Source: an uncultured Granulosicoccaceae bacterium
Lineage (GTDB): Bacteria; Pseudomonadota; Gammaproteobacteria; Granulosicoccales; Granulosicoccaceae
Assembly: GCA_937931165.1 (NCBI GenBank)
Contig: CALHCI010000157.1
Span: 24,583-88,582 of the forward strand
DNA length: 64,000 nt
Direction: 5' to 3'
The translations under genes and the position numbers were made by a program. Positions 27,172 through 35,502 of this stretch are shown in pieces (position 1 is the stretch's first letter; the number at the start of each line of letters is the position of its first letter). Below the pieces are notes generated by a model that was given only the letters and a program-made list of their open reading frames with translations, did no database searches and was not told the DNA's origin.

Positions 27172-29466
27172 ATGAGCCATATCGCGTCAAATATAAAAAA
27201 AATAAAGCACGTGCTGGTGCCATTTACGCGCTTTAGACCAAATCTTAAGCCCGTTAACGATGTGCAGGAAACGCACAAGGCGAATACAGGCACCTGGACA
27301 TCGACCGGGGATGATCCTCAGTTTCTCATTGAATTTCCGAGACGTGGTCTGATTGCCAGTTGGTACATGATCTCGTTCGATATCGATTCCAGTAATGTTT
27401 GCGATGAGGCGAAACTGTATGTTAATAACGGCAATGGTGTAGACGAAGCAGACGCGATCAAGATTCCCTATCAGTCGCGCAAAACAGCAAAACGACTGGT
27501 AAAAATATCACGACAAGCCAAAAGTCTGCGGTTCGACCCGCAAAGCTGCCAGGGTGAGTTTCACGTTCGTGAGTTCAGTGCTACTCCGGTTTCGTTTTCT
27601 TTTGCAGAAAAGAGAATGCTGACCAAACTGATGAACAAGCGTGCGTCGAAAGAAAATAACTCGTTAGACGGTATAAAATCATCTCTGCTAAGTCAGGCAA
27701 ATAAAACGGGGCAGTCTTATCAGAGCATGCTTGAGCAAAACTATTCGGCATTGTTCTCGTCTACTCAACGAAATCTCAACTACAACGAATGGATAGCAAA
27801 ACACGAGGCCGGCACCCTTCCTTCTGAACAGGCGGTAAGCGACCTCGCTGCCGTTGAGAATCCGGTAGTTATCTCTGTGATAATGCCTGCTTTTAATAGT
27901 GACCTGAGATTGCTGAGCGAAGCGATCCAGTCTGTTGTCGATCAAAGTTACCCACACTGGCAACTGTGTATCTCAGATGGTGGTTCTGAGTCTGCAGACG
28001 TGGTGGAAACGATTAGTCGTTGGGTGCAGAGCGATACACGTATCAATGCAACCTTTCAAGCCGGGCAAACAGCAATTGCACCTAACACCAATGCAGCGAT
28101 CGAAAACGCCAGCGGTGATTTTTGTGTGTTTCTCGATCACGATGATCTGCTTGCACAACACGCTCTGTATGAGATAGCAAGATGCGTTTCAGAAAACAAT
28201 GACCTTAAACTGATTTATTCAGATGAAGATAAACTGAATGATACCGGACAGCGACTGGATCCTCACTTTAAGCCGGACTGGAATCCTGATTTGTTACTGT
28301 CCCAGAACTATATCTGTCATCTGGTAGCCATTGATCGTGGCGTGCTGGAAAAAACAGGTGGCTGCAGAGCAGGGTATGAAGGCGCTCAGGATCATGATCT
28401 GTTATTGCGAGTGATGAGTGAAATCACTGCTGATGAGGTCAGGCATATACCAAAAATACTTTATCACTGGCGCATGGCTGAGGGTTCTACGGCCGCTGCC
28501 GCGTCAGCCAAGTCGTATTCAACGAATAGCGGTGTTGCGGCAGTTCAGGATTATTTACACAGCGTGGACGCGAATGCCACGGTAGAGTCCGGAAAGTACC
28601 CGAACACCTACCGGGTGTGCTGGACCCTGCCGGAATCAAAGCCGCTGGTCAGTATTATAATCCCTACAAGAGACCGACTTGGGATACTGTCCCAGTGTGT
28701 TAGCAGTTTACTTACACGCACGACTTACCAGAACTTTGAAATCATTGTTGTTGACAATGAATCGGTCGAACCGGAAACGCATACGTATTTTGAAGAAATT
28801 CGGCAGCACCCTCAAGTCAGAGTGATTCGCTACAGTGGGGTGTTCAATTTTTCCGCAATAAATAACTTCGCTGTCGAACACGCACACGGTAGTGTAATCA
28901 CGATGATGAACAATGACATTGAAGTGATTAGCGAAGACTGGCTGAGTGAGATGGTTGGTCATGTGCTTCGGCCGTCAGTCGGTTGTGTTGGTGCAAAACT
29001 GTTGTACAAAAATAATATGGTTCAACATGCGGGTGTCATTCTTGGTATTGGCGGTGTGGCAGGGCATGCGCACAAATATTTCGATTCAGAATCTGCCGGA
29101 TACTTTTCAAGGCTGCATCTGACACAGAATATGTCGGCAGTGACTGCAGCATGCCTGACGGTAGAAAAACAGACCTATCTTGATGCCGGAGGGCTTAACG
29201 AGAGTGATCTGAAAGTGGCCTTTAACGATGTGGATTTTTGTCTGCGTGTCGGGGCATTAGGGTTGCGTAACGTATGGTCACCCTATGCGCTGTTGTATCA
29301 TCATGAGTCAATAAGTCGCGGGCATGAAGATACGTCCGAGAAAAAGACGCGTTTTGACAATGAGGCCATTTACATGCAGCAACGCTGGGGTACGCAGTTA
29401 CTGGAAGACCCTGCGTATAATCGCAATCTGACCTTAGTGCATGAAGACTTTTCTCTGGCGGCGTAG
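27172..29466 (+). CDS. Bifunctional glycosyltransferase with two GT2 domains
   Basis: I choose the ATG at 27172 (a GTG lies 18 bases earlier). The protein has an N-terminal beta-rich region (about 40-160) with an accessory-domain look, then a GT-A domain of family GT2 at about 225-450 (VISVIMPAFNSDLRLLSEA; metal site FLDHDD; DEDK) and a second at about 483-745 (VSIIIPTRDRLGILSQCVS; metal site MMNNDIEV; a late WSPYALLYHHES). Both domains keep acidic metal sites, so both are probably active and could add alternating sugars of the capsule repeat. The 242-bp gap before it holds no gene I can see. Confidence 0.88.
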   Translation: MSHIASNIKKIKHVLVPFTRFRPNLKPVNDVQETHKANTGTWTSTGDDPQFLIEFPRRGLIASWYMISFDIDSSNVCDEAKLYVNNGNGVDEADAIKIPYQSRKTAKRLVKISRQAKSLRFDPQSCQGEFHVREFSATPVSFSFAEKRMLTKLMNKRASKENNSLDGIKSSLLSQANKTGQSYQSMLEQNYSALFSSTQRNLNYNEWIAKHEAGTLPSEQAVSDLAAVENPVVISVIMPAFNSDLRLLSEAIQSVVDQSYPHWQLCISDGGSESADVVETISRWVQSDTRINATFQAGQTAIAPNTNAAIENASGDFCVFLDHDDLLAQHALYEIARCVSENNDLKLIYSDEDKLNDTGQRLDPHFKPDWNPDLLLSQNYICHLVAIDRGVLEKTGGCRAGYEGAQDHDLLLRVMSEITADEVRHIPKILYHWRMAEGSTAAAASAKSYSTNSGVAAVQDYLHSVDANATVESGKYPNTYRVCWTLPESKPLVSIIIPTRDRLGILSQCVSSLLTRTTYQNFEIIVVDNESVEPETHTYFEEIRQHPQVRVIRYSGVFNFSAINNFAVEHAHGSVITMMNNDIEVISEDWLSEMVGHVLRPSVGCVGAKLLYKNNMVQHAGVILGIGGVAGHAHKYFDSESAGYFSRLHLTQNMSAVTAACLTVEKQTYLDAGGLNESDLKVAFNDVDFCLRVGALGLRNVWSPYALLYHHESISRGHEDTSEKKTRFDNEAIYMQQRWGTQLLEDPAYNRNLTLVHEDFSLAA

Positions 29467-29478
29467 CGGATAGCATTG

Positions 29479-30447
29479 ATGCAATTTCCTATAATCTATC
29501 TGCATATTCCAAAAACCGCAGGCACCAGTTTCCGGCTGAGCGCGGAACAATACTTTGGCCCGAACCAGGTGCTGAATGATTATGGGGAAAAATCACCAAG
29601 TACCTCTGATGACATTCGTAACTCGGTTTATGACGGCAACGATATCAAGGCATTGCGGGCGACCGGATTGCAAAAAAATTTCCTGACCGGTCATTTCTCG
29701 CTCGCCAAGTATCGGGAAATTTTTCCAGACTCTCCGGTAGTGACGTTCCTGCGCAATCCGGTTGATCGGGTTATTTCTGAATACATTCACTTTTCCTCTC
29801 ACTACAACTTTGAAGGATCTCTGCGCGATTTTTACGCTAAAGCGCATTTTCAGAATCGCCAGGCGCATGCGCTGTCTGGTGCATTGCCGACAGATCTCGA
29901 CTACTTCGGAATCACTGAGGAATACGAAAAGAGTTTACAGGTGTTCAACCAGCGTTATGACACCAATTTTCCGATGGCCAAGCTTAATACCGGACGTTAT
30001 TCGGGGGGTGCACAAGAGCTTGCCAGTGTGGAAGAAATCGATGAAATAAAAGCTCTGAATCAGGACGACATTGAACTCTATGAATACGCATTAGCGAATT
30101 TCGCTGCTCAAAAAACGACACTGTGCCGGCCGTTGAAAACGACCAAACGCTACTGCGGTATTGTCGGCGGTATCAACAATGTTGAGTTGTTTGGCTGGAC
30201 AGTTGATCGTGAATCCAATCAACCTGCTGAAATCGCCATAGCCGTTAATGGAGAAATACGCCACCAACAACTCGCTGATGTTTATCGTGAAGACCTCATG
30301 CGTAAGGGCTACCATATTGACGGTACCTGCGGTTTTAAGGTGCCGGTGGGCAAACTTGGTGTGGTAGTGCCCGGGGATCGGATTTCTGTAAAAACGCAGG
30401 ATGGAAAATTCGAACTGACCAATAGTCCGTTAGTTTATAACGGGTAG
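29479..30447 (+). CDS. Sulfotransferase family 2 protein with C-terminal accessory domain
   Basis: The 5'-phosphosulfate-binding loop (HIPKTAGTSFR, near residue 10) and the 3'-phosphate-binding motif (FLRNPVDRVISEY, near residue 90) are both intact, so the protein likely transfers sulfate from PAPS. After about residue 215 a second beta-rich domain appears (INNVELFGWTVDRESNQPAE ... CGFKVPV), of a type often attached to glycosyltransferases in polysaccharide loci. Sitting among capsule genes, it suggests a sulfated capsule. No PAPS synthesis genes are in the window; PAPS from cysteine metabolism would serve. The acceptor sugar is unknown. Confidence 0.8.
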   Translation: MQFPIIYLHIPKTAGTSFRLSAEQYFGPNQVLNDYGEKSPSTSDDIRNSVYDGNDIKALRATGLQKNFLTGHFSLAKYREIFPDSPVVTFLRNPVDRVISEYIHFSSHYNFEGSLRDFYAKAHFQNRQAHALSGALPTDLDYFGITEEYEKSLQVFNQRYDTNFPMAKLNTGRYSGGAQELASVEEIDEIKALNQDDIELYEYALANFAAQKTTLCRPLKTTKRYCGIVGGINNVELFGWTVDRESNQPAEIAIAVNGEIRHQQLADVYREDLMRKGYHIDGTCGFKVPVGKLGVVVPGDRISVKTQDGKFELTNSPLVYNG

Positions 30448-30460
30448 CGGGGGTTCTTCC

Positions 30461-31492
30461 GTGGCTTCGGTGCTTTATCTCACGGACACGCGTTATGGTC
30501 AGCGTGGCTGGAATCATCCGTCGGCAAGGCATCGTTGTTACCATTACGCTGATGCACTTGACGCCGCCGGGTATCACTCAAAGGTGGTGCCACTTGAGCG
30601 AGTAACATCAGCGATGCTCTCCCGATTTAAACATGTGGTATTTCATCGACCGGAAATGAACAAACGCTTTTTACATGCGTTTGATATCTGCCGGCAACGC
30701 TCTGTGAAAGTTCACGCAGATTTTGATGATCTTGTTTTCTGTGCTGACTACGCTGCTGAAAGTCCACTGTATCTAAATGGCGGGCGTAAATTGTCACAGG
30801 TACAAGAACAGTTTCGGTCGAGTGCGCGTGCTGCCGGCATGTTTGAGCACTTTCTGGTATCTACTCGATTTCTGAAAGAAAAGCTTGAACAACACTTATC
30901 ACCGCAGCAGGTCACTGTGCTACCTAATTCTCTACCGCGTCTGTTCCGACGGCCCGGGTTAGCGCCTGACAATCCTGGTGATAAGGTCATTGGTTATTTC
31001 CCGGGTAGTCGTGGACACGAGGCGGACTTTCAGTCTATTCACACAACTTTAAGGCACTTGCTTGGAAAACAGATGCGCTTGCTGATTGTCGGGCGATGGA
31101 ATAATCCCGCGATAGAAGAACTGCCTGGTGTCGTGCATCTTCCTTTTAGCGACTACAATCAGTATCTTAAACTTTTGACCAGAGTGGAAGTGTCTGTCGC
31201 ACCTTTGGAGAACAATGTGTTTAACAAAGCGAAGTCGGCGGTGAAGTTGATCGAGAGTGTTTCAGTTGGAACACCGATTGTGGCTTCTGCCATACCGGAT
31301 ATGCAGGATCACAATAATCCGCTTGCGGTAATGGTTGAAAACGAAAAAGAATGGGAATCGTCTATTGTGGCTGCATTGAACATGGCCGAGAACAGGGATC
31401 TCGTTAATCGGGAGTCCGAACGTCTTGCCAGTTGTTATTCAGTCAATAATCGCCTCGACACACTACGTGAGCATTTTGAGTGGGCAGCCTGA
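30461..31492 (+). CDS. Glycosyltransferase, GT-B fold (GT4-like)
   Basis: The 343-residue product has an N-terminal Rossmann-like half (VLYLTDTRYGQRGWNHPSAR) and a C-terminal half with VIGYFPGSRGHEADFQSI and a donor-binding segment FNKAKSAVKLIESVSVGTP. The late E-x7-type acidic region fits GT4. It starts with GTG 13 bp after the sulfotransferase gene. Donor and acceptor sugars are unknown, but it clearly belongs to the capsule repeat-unit genes. Confidence 0.78.
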   Translation: MASVLYLTDTRYGQRGWNHPSARHRCYHYADALDAAGYHSKVVPLERVTSAMLSRFKHVVFHRPEMNKRFLHAFDICRQRSVKVHADFDDLVFCADYAAESPLYLNGGRKLSQVQEQFRSSARAAGMFEHFLVSTRFLKEKLEQHLSPQQVTVLPNSLPRLFRRPGLAPDNPGDKVIGYFPGSRGHEADFQSIHTTLRHLLGKQMRLLIVGRWNNPAIEELPGVVHLPFSDYNQYLKLLTRVEVSVAPLENNVFNKAKSAVKLIESVSVGTPIVASAIPDMQDHNNPLAVMVENEKEWESSIVAALNMAENRDLVNRESERLASCYSVNNRLDTLREHFEWAA

Positions 31493-32502
31493 ATCTGTTG
31501 CTTCGGCGAGTCCGGCTTAAACCCGGACTTCGTTGGAGCAACATACAGCAATCACAAATTGATGACGTTGCAGGTGGTGGAAGGGCGAGTCCGTTGTTTC
31601 CGGGTGCAATGCTGTTTAATCAGATTATGGTGTTTGCCGATGGTAAGCATAAATCTGATGGTGCTAACCCACTGGTGCCTGACACGATTGATCCGGTCTA
31701 TGAGTACTGCAGTAACACAACCATAGTAAATATTGTTACTGATGCGTTGATCATAGATGCTGAGCAGGTTGTTCCAATTGAATGCCTGAGTGCGATAAAC
31801 AAACTCGTAAAGAATGAGCCTTCAATCAGCCGAATACTGTTACTTGGGAATGAACTCGGATATTTACAGGAACAACTCATCACAGATAAACCGGTAACTG
31901 TGCTAACACCTGACTGGGCAGACCCGTCGGCGCTGCACCGTATTTACCGTCAGGCCAGACATACAATATTTGTTGATACCCTGAGAGCGATGGATGCTGC
32001 CTATACCTGTTGTCGCTGTAGTGTGATTTTTAGTACTGAAAAACTGAAGGTTCCTGCGGCTTCGTTTTGGGTAAAGTGTTTGACCGAGATCTCAGTGTGT
32101 TCTGTCGTAGATGCGAATGGTGATGTTATACCAGCAGGTGCGGAGTGCAGCTATCCGTTTTCTATTGTAGAAAACGACAGAAGCGAATTGTTAAAGGCGA
32201 TACGTGAGAACGGTGGCGAGACCGGTGACGCAAGGTTTCCGGATATCGAAAATAACAGCGATAACAGGAAGTACTGCGCGACCAGTCACTGGCTTGATCA
32301 ACTCGATACAAGTGTGCCGGTTATTCGACCAGCAGATTCAGGCAGCAGCTGGCGACACTTAAATATTCGAGACCGTAAAACCGCGGCCACCAGAAAATTA
32401 GCGAAACTTCGGCACGATCCTTATGCGTTTTTCTCAGACTCGAAGATCAATCTGCTGCAACGCGCAGCAAAGTTTTTTTCACCTGAACGCAAGGCTGGCT
32501 AG
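31480..32502 (+). CDS. Capsule-locus protein of unknown function
   Basis: I do not recognise a catalytic domain in these 340 residues. No signal peptide or membrane helix is visible, so it is cytoplasmic. The C-terminal segment RKLAKLRHDPYAFFSDSK resembles a short tail found on several capsule and LPS transferases, which suggests a role at the membrane face with the sugar-building enzymes. A central CCRC (about 178-181) could bind metal. It overlaps the glycosyltransferase gene by 13 bp, so translation is coupled. It could be a diverged glycosyltransferase. Confidence 0.6.
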   Translation: MGSLNLLLRRVRLKPGLRWSNIQQSQIDDVAGGGRASPLFPGAMLFNQIMVFADGKHKSDGANPLVPDTIDPVYEYCSNTTIVNIVTDALIIDAEQVVPIECLSAINKLVKNEPSISRILLLGNELGYLQEQLITDKPVTVLTPDWADPSALHRIYRQARHTIFVDTLRAMDAAYTCCRCSVIFSTEKLKVPAASFWVKCLTEISVCSVVDANGDVIPAGAECSYPFSIVENDRSELLKAIRENGGETGDARFPDIENNSDNRKYCATSHWLDQLDTSVPVIRPADSGSSWRHLNIRDRKTAATRKLAKLRHDPYAFFSDSKINLLQRAAKFFSPERKAG

Positions 32503-32507
32503 CCATT

Positions 32508-33467
32508 ATGGCAACACCTGCACTGAGTTCTGTCACCGTCGGTCGGATATCAGGTTTACTGAACTCGAAGGTCAGGCATGATCTCAAGTTACTTGACAGT
32601 ATGGCCCGAAGCGGGAATTTTGATTTTCAGCTGCTAGAGAGTTTTTTTCAGAAAAACGCGACAATTTCAAACCCTGATGTTCGTTATTATCTAGCGTCGT
32701 TGTTGCTTCAGCTTGATAAGTTTGATATTGCCAGGGAGATCCTCGAAGGGTATGCCCCGAGACGTGAAATGAAGTGGTATTTTGCAGTGCTGAAATTTTG
32801 CACTGAGCAGAATCTGAAGTTGCCGAAATTATCTTTTGATGAAATTCAATGTATTGACTATCTTTCTGAGGTCGTCAACCCGTCGCACTTGACAGTCATT
32901 GACCGTATTGCCGAGTGTGAAGGCTTTGCAGTGGTTGGGAATGCACCGGGTAGTGAACGGTTTGTACACAGTAGTGCACTTTGTGCATTTTACTTCAATG
33001 ATTATGAACTGAATGAACGTATTACCAATAGCGCTACAATCCATGTGGTTACCCCGTCTTTTCAGATGTCACACACGGACTCTTCAAAAGCCCTTTGTAT
33101 TACCGGCAACTGTATTTTTCATCGACGTAGTCTGGTCTGGCGAAAGTTTATAAATGAGCAGAGCTATCAATCTATTTACACAGTCCCGAGAACGCTTTGG
33201 TCGGGGCTGTCGTACGAGTTAAATGCCAGTCCTTCAGCGGGTATTTTGATATTAGGCTGGCTCGCAAGTGAACTTAGCGGTGGATCTCTAAAAAAGGAAT
33301 TGGTTAGTGGGGTTGTTGCAGGATTTTCGAGCGGTGTACCCGCAATGAATCATACCTATGACAGTGAACCCGCATCTAAAAGGCACAACTGGGCAAATGA
33401 GGTGACAGTCAGAGCACGCTTTGTTGAGACGCTAAAAAGCGGCTGTGTCAGTTTCAGGCACACATAA
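32508..33467 (+). CDS. Possible GT29 (sialyltransferase-like) glycosyltransferase
   Basis: An N-terminal helical region (residues 1-120) precedes a domain with two motifs that recall the GT29 family: VVGNAPGSERFVHSS at about 142-156, like the nucleotide-binding motif with VGN, and SPSAGILILGWLAS near 241-254, like the second sialylmotif (PSTG). A possible nucleotide-end element HTYDSEPASKRHNWA lies near the C-terminus. These are weak signals read by eye. If right, the capsule could contain sialic acid or a related acid. It could also be an unrelated GT-like protein. It follows the previous gene by 5 bp. Confidence 0.45.
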   Translation: MATPALSSVTVGRISGLLNSKVRHDLKLLDSMARSGNFDFQLLESFFQKNATISNPDVRYYLASLLLQLDKFDIAREILEGYAPRREMKWYFAVLKFCTEQNLKLPKLSFDEIQCIDYLSEVVNPSHLTVIDRIAECEGFAVVGNAPGSERFVHSSALCAFYFNDYELNERITNSATIHVVTPSFQMSHTDSSKALCITGNCIFHRRSLVWRKFINEQSYQSIYTVPRTLWSGLSYELNASPSAGILILGWLASELSGGSLKKELVSGVVAGFSSGVPAMNHTYDSEPASKRHNWANEVTVRARFVETLKSGCVSFRHT

Positions 33468-33543
33468 CGTTTTATTGTTCCGCCAGCGCTTACCACAAGC
33501 GGATTGTTCAACCTGTGCATAGTGATAGTGTTATTGTCTGCCG

Positions 33544-34731
33544 ATGTTGCAGGTGATTACAAAACGCCCCGGGATTTTGTTTCTCGCTTTCGGACAAATG
33601 CTTGTCTGGGCGTCCCTGTTCTATATTTTTCCGGCACTCCTTCTGCGTTGGGAGGGAGGCTTTGGCTGGTCGAAAGGCGGGATTACCGGTGCACTAACCG
33701 TAGCGTTATTGAGTTCAGCGGTATGCTCGCCACTGGTAGGACGATGGATCGATCGCGGCGCGGGGCCTGTGTTGCTTGCTTCCGGTGCGGCGTGCGGTGC
33801 CGTTTGTTTGTCTCTGATGACCCTGGTGTCTGCGCTATGGCAGTTTTATCTGCTGTGGGCGGTGATTGGCTGTGCACTATCTGCCTGTTTGTATGAACCG
33901 TGTTTTATGTTGATAACCAGGGCATATGGCAAAGATGCCAAGCGTTCGATTATTGTGGTTACCCTGATCGCCGGGTTCGCGAGCTCGATCAGTTTTCCGG
34001 TGGCTCATCTGGTGGCGGAGCTTGCAGGGTTCAGAGCCGTGATGTGGAGTTTCGGCGCGATTGCGTTTTTTCTTAGTGCACCATTGCTTTATTACGGTGG
34101 AAAGCTGGTAGAGAGCGATGTCACGATTGTCTCTGCTGCTGCTGATATCAATGCGGATAAATCGGTCTATCTGAAAAATCCGGTTTTTCTGAAACTTGCC
34201 TTTAGTTTTGCCGTACTGGCAGTGGTTCATGGCTCGGCATTGCATCATTTACTACCGCTGTTGCACGACCGTGGCATCAGTATTGGCAATGCGGTTTTAG
34301 TGGCCAGTCTGGTCGGACCCATGCAGGTTGCTGGCCGTGTAATTATCACCGTGTTTCAGCAAAGGCTTGGGCATCCATTGATCGCGAGGAGTTGTTTTGT
34401 GTTGATGGGCGGCTCCATGGTGTTGTTGTTCTTGTCTTTTTACGATCTGTGGGTGGCGGTTTTTTTTGCGATAGTATTTGGCGCAAGTTATGGCGTTGTG
34501 AGTATTATCCGGCCGGTGATCGCACGGGATTTGCTGGGTGAGCAGAACTTCGGTGCCAAGTCGGGGTTATTGGCATTTTTTTACCTGATTGGTTCTGCAA
34601 CTGCGCCGTATTTTGCATCGCTGCTATGGTCCGCCGGAGGCTATAACCTGCTGATCTTTATATTGATGCTTTTTTGTGGTGCCGGACTTTTACTCATCCA
34701 TTCGGCAACGAGGGTGCCTGCCGAATACTAA
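33544..34731 (+). CDS. MFS transporter (monocarboxylate/OFA-like)
   Basis: The 395-residue protein has about 12 membrane helices, with the MFS intracellular motif SPLVGRWIDRGAGP between helices 2 and 3 and a second copy near the middle (ASLVGPMQVAGRVI). Early residues GQMLVWASLFYIFPALL resemble the oxalate/formate or monocarboxylate branch. Its place inside the capsule cluster is odd because capsule export is done by KpsMTED; it may import a precursor or be a passenger. The start is the ATG at 33544. Confidence 0.8.
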   Translation: MLQVITKRPGILFLAFGQMLVWASLFYIFPALLLRWEGGFGWSKGGITGALTVALLSSAVCSPLVGRWIDRGAGPVLLASGAACGAVCLSLMTLVSALWQFYLLWAVIGCALSACLYEPCFMLITRAYGKDAKRSIIVVTLIAGFASSISFPVAHLVAELAGFRAVMWSFGAIAFFLSAPLLYYGGKLVESDVTIVSAAADINADKSVYLKNPVFLKLAFSFAVLAVVHGSALHHLLPLLHDRGISIGNAVLVASLVGPMQVAGRVIITVFQQRLGHPLIARSCFVLMGGSMVLLFLSFYDLWVAVFFAIVFGASYGVVSIIRPVIARDLLGEQNFGAKSGLLAFFYLIGSATAPYFASLLWSAGGYNLLIFILMLFCGAGLLLIHSATRVPAEY

Positions 34732-34833
34732 TTGCGTCATCGATAGTTTTCGGGTCGTATTTTGCCGTGATTACACCGTTGGTTTGGCTTGTATCCTGCT
34801 CGTAGGTTTATCTATTCCTGACGAGATTCACTC

Positions 34834-35472
34834 ATGGCGGAAGCCCAAAGCCTTCCTCTGCTTAGTCAATATAGTGACGTATTCACGCGACTGCATGATG
34901 GAAAAAAGCGTTGTATGGATTACGGCATGGATCGGGTTGCGCTTAACCGATACGTCGTAGATTCCGCCACCAGTACTGCTCATGCGGATCCGACGGCGCT
35001 GATCTCTATGGTCGACCTTGAACTGGTTGAAGAGGGCGACAGTCACACTGAAAAAGAACAACACTGCCGAGACACGCTCGTCGAGCTAACTTCGCTACAG
35101 GAAGAAGTTAATACACTGCAGAAAGTAGCGCGTGAGAAAGGCATTGCCGGAGGATTGTTGAATATCGTCGGACAGGCGTCGATTCAAAGCCCGGACGATC
35201 ATGGCGCTTCGGTTATTCATCAGCTGAGCGCGCTGATGGACGACGGAAAACCCGGACCTGCTGCGGCTATTGTCGATGGTGTACCAGTGGCGACCTCGAC
35301 ACCGGAATCCGTACAGCAGTCGGCTGCCAATGACGCTTTGCAACAACAGGATGCTGCCCCTGGAGGCATCACAGCTTTGCTTCGTCTGGCGCAGCAGGAC
35401 TGGAAATCACTCACCGTGGATGTGTTGTTTTGTCTGGCGGCCTCATTTTTTGCGATTAGTCTGGTCAGCTGA
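34834..35472 (+). CDS. Tail-anchored orphan protein in capsule locus
   Basis: I do not recognise this 212-residue protein. Most of it is soluble and acidic; a helical stretch with heptads lies near residues 75-105 (ELTSLQEEVNTLQKVAR), followed by a Gly/Ala/Thr-rich linker. The last 22 residues form a single membrane helix (VDVLFCLAASFFAISLV) that ends the protein, which is the layout of a C-terminal tail anchor. It sits between the MFS gene and kpsC, 31 bp before kpsC, so may be cotranscribed with it. A scaffold or regulator of the linker-building enzymes is one possible role, but this is conjecture. Confidence 0.6.
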   Translation: MAEAQSLPLLSQYSDVFTRLHDGKKRCMDYGMDRVALNRYVVDSATSTAHADPTALISMVDLELVEEGDSHTEKEQHCRDTLVELTSLQEEVNTLQKVAREKGIAGGLLNIVGQASIQSPDDHGASVIHQLSALMDDGKPGPAAAIVDGVPVATSTPESVQQSAANDALQQQDAAPGGITALLRLAQQDWKSLTVDVLFCLAASFFAISLVS

Positions 35473-35502
35473 TGGGCGGCTGGCGTCAATTTTCGCTGCA
35501 CG

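Noticed and set aside
33504..33896. Plus-strand ORF of 130 codons overlapping the MFS gene start
   Set aside because: It is a shadow in another frame of the MFS gene, Cys/Arg-rich without a domain.
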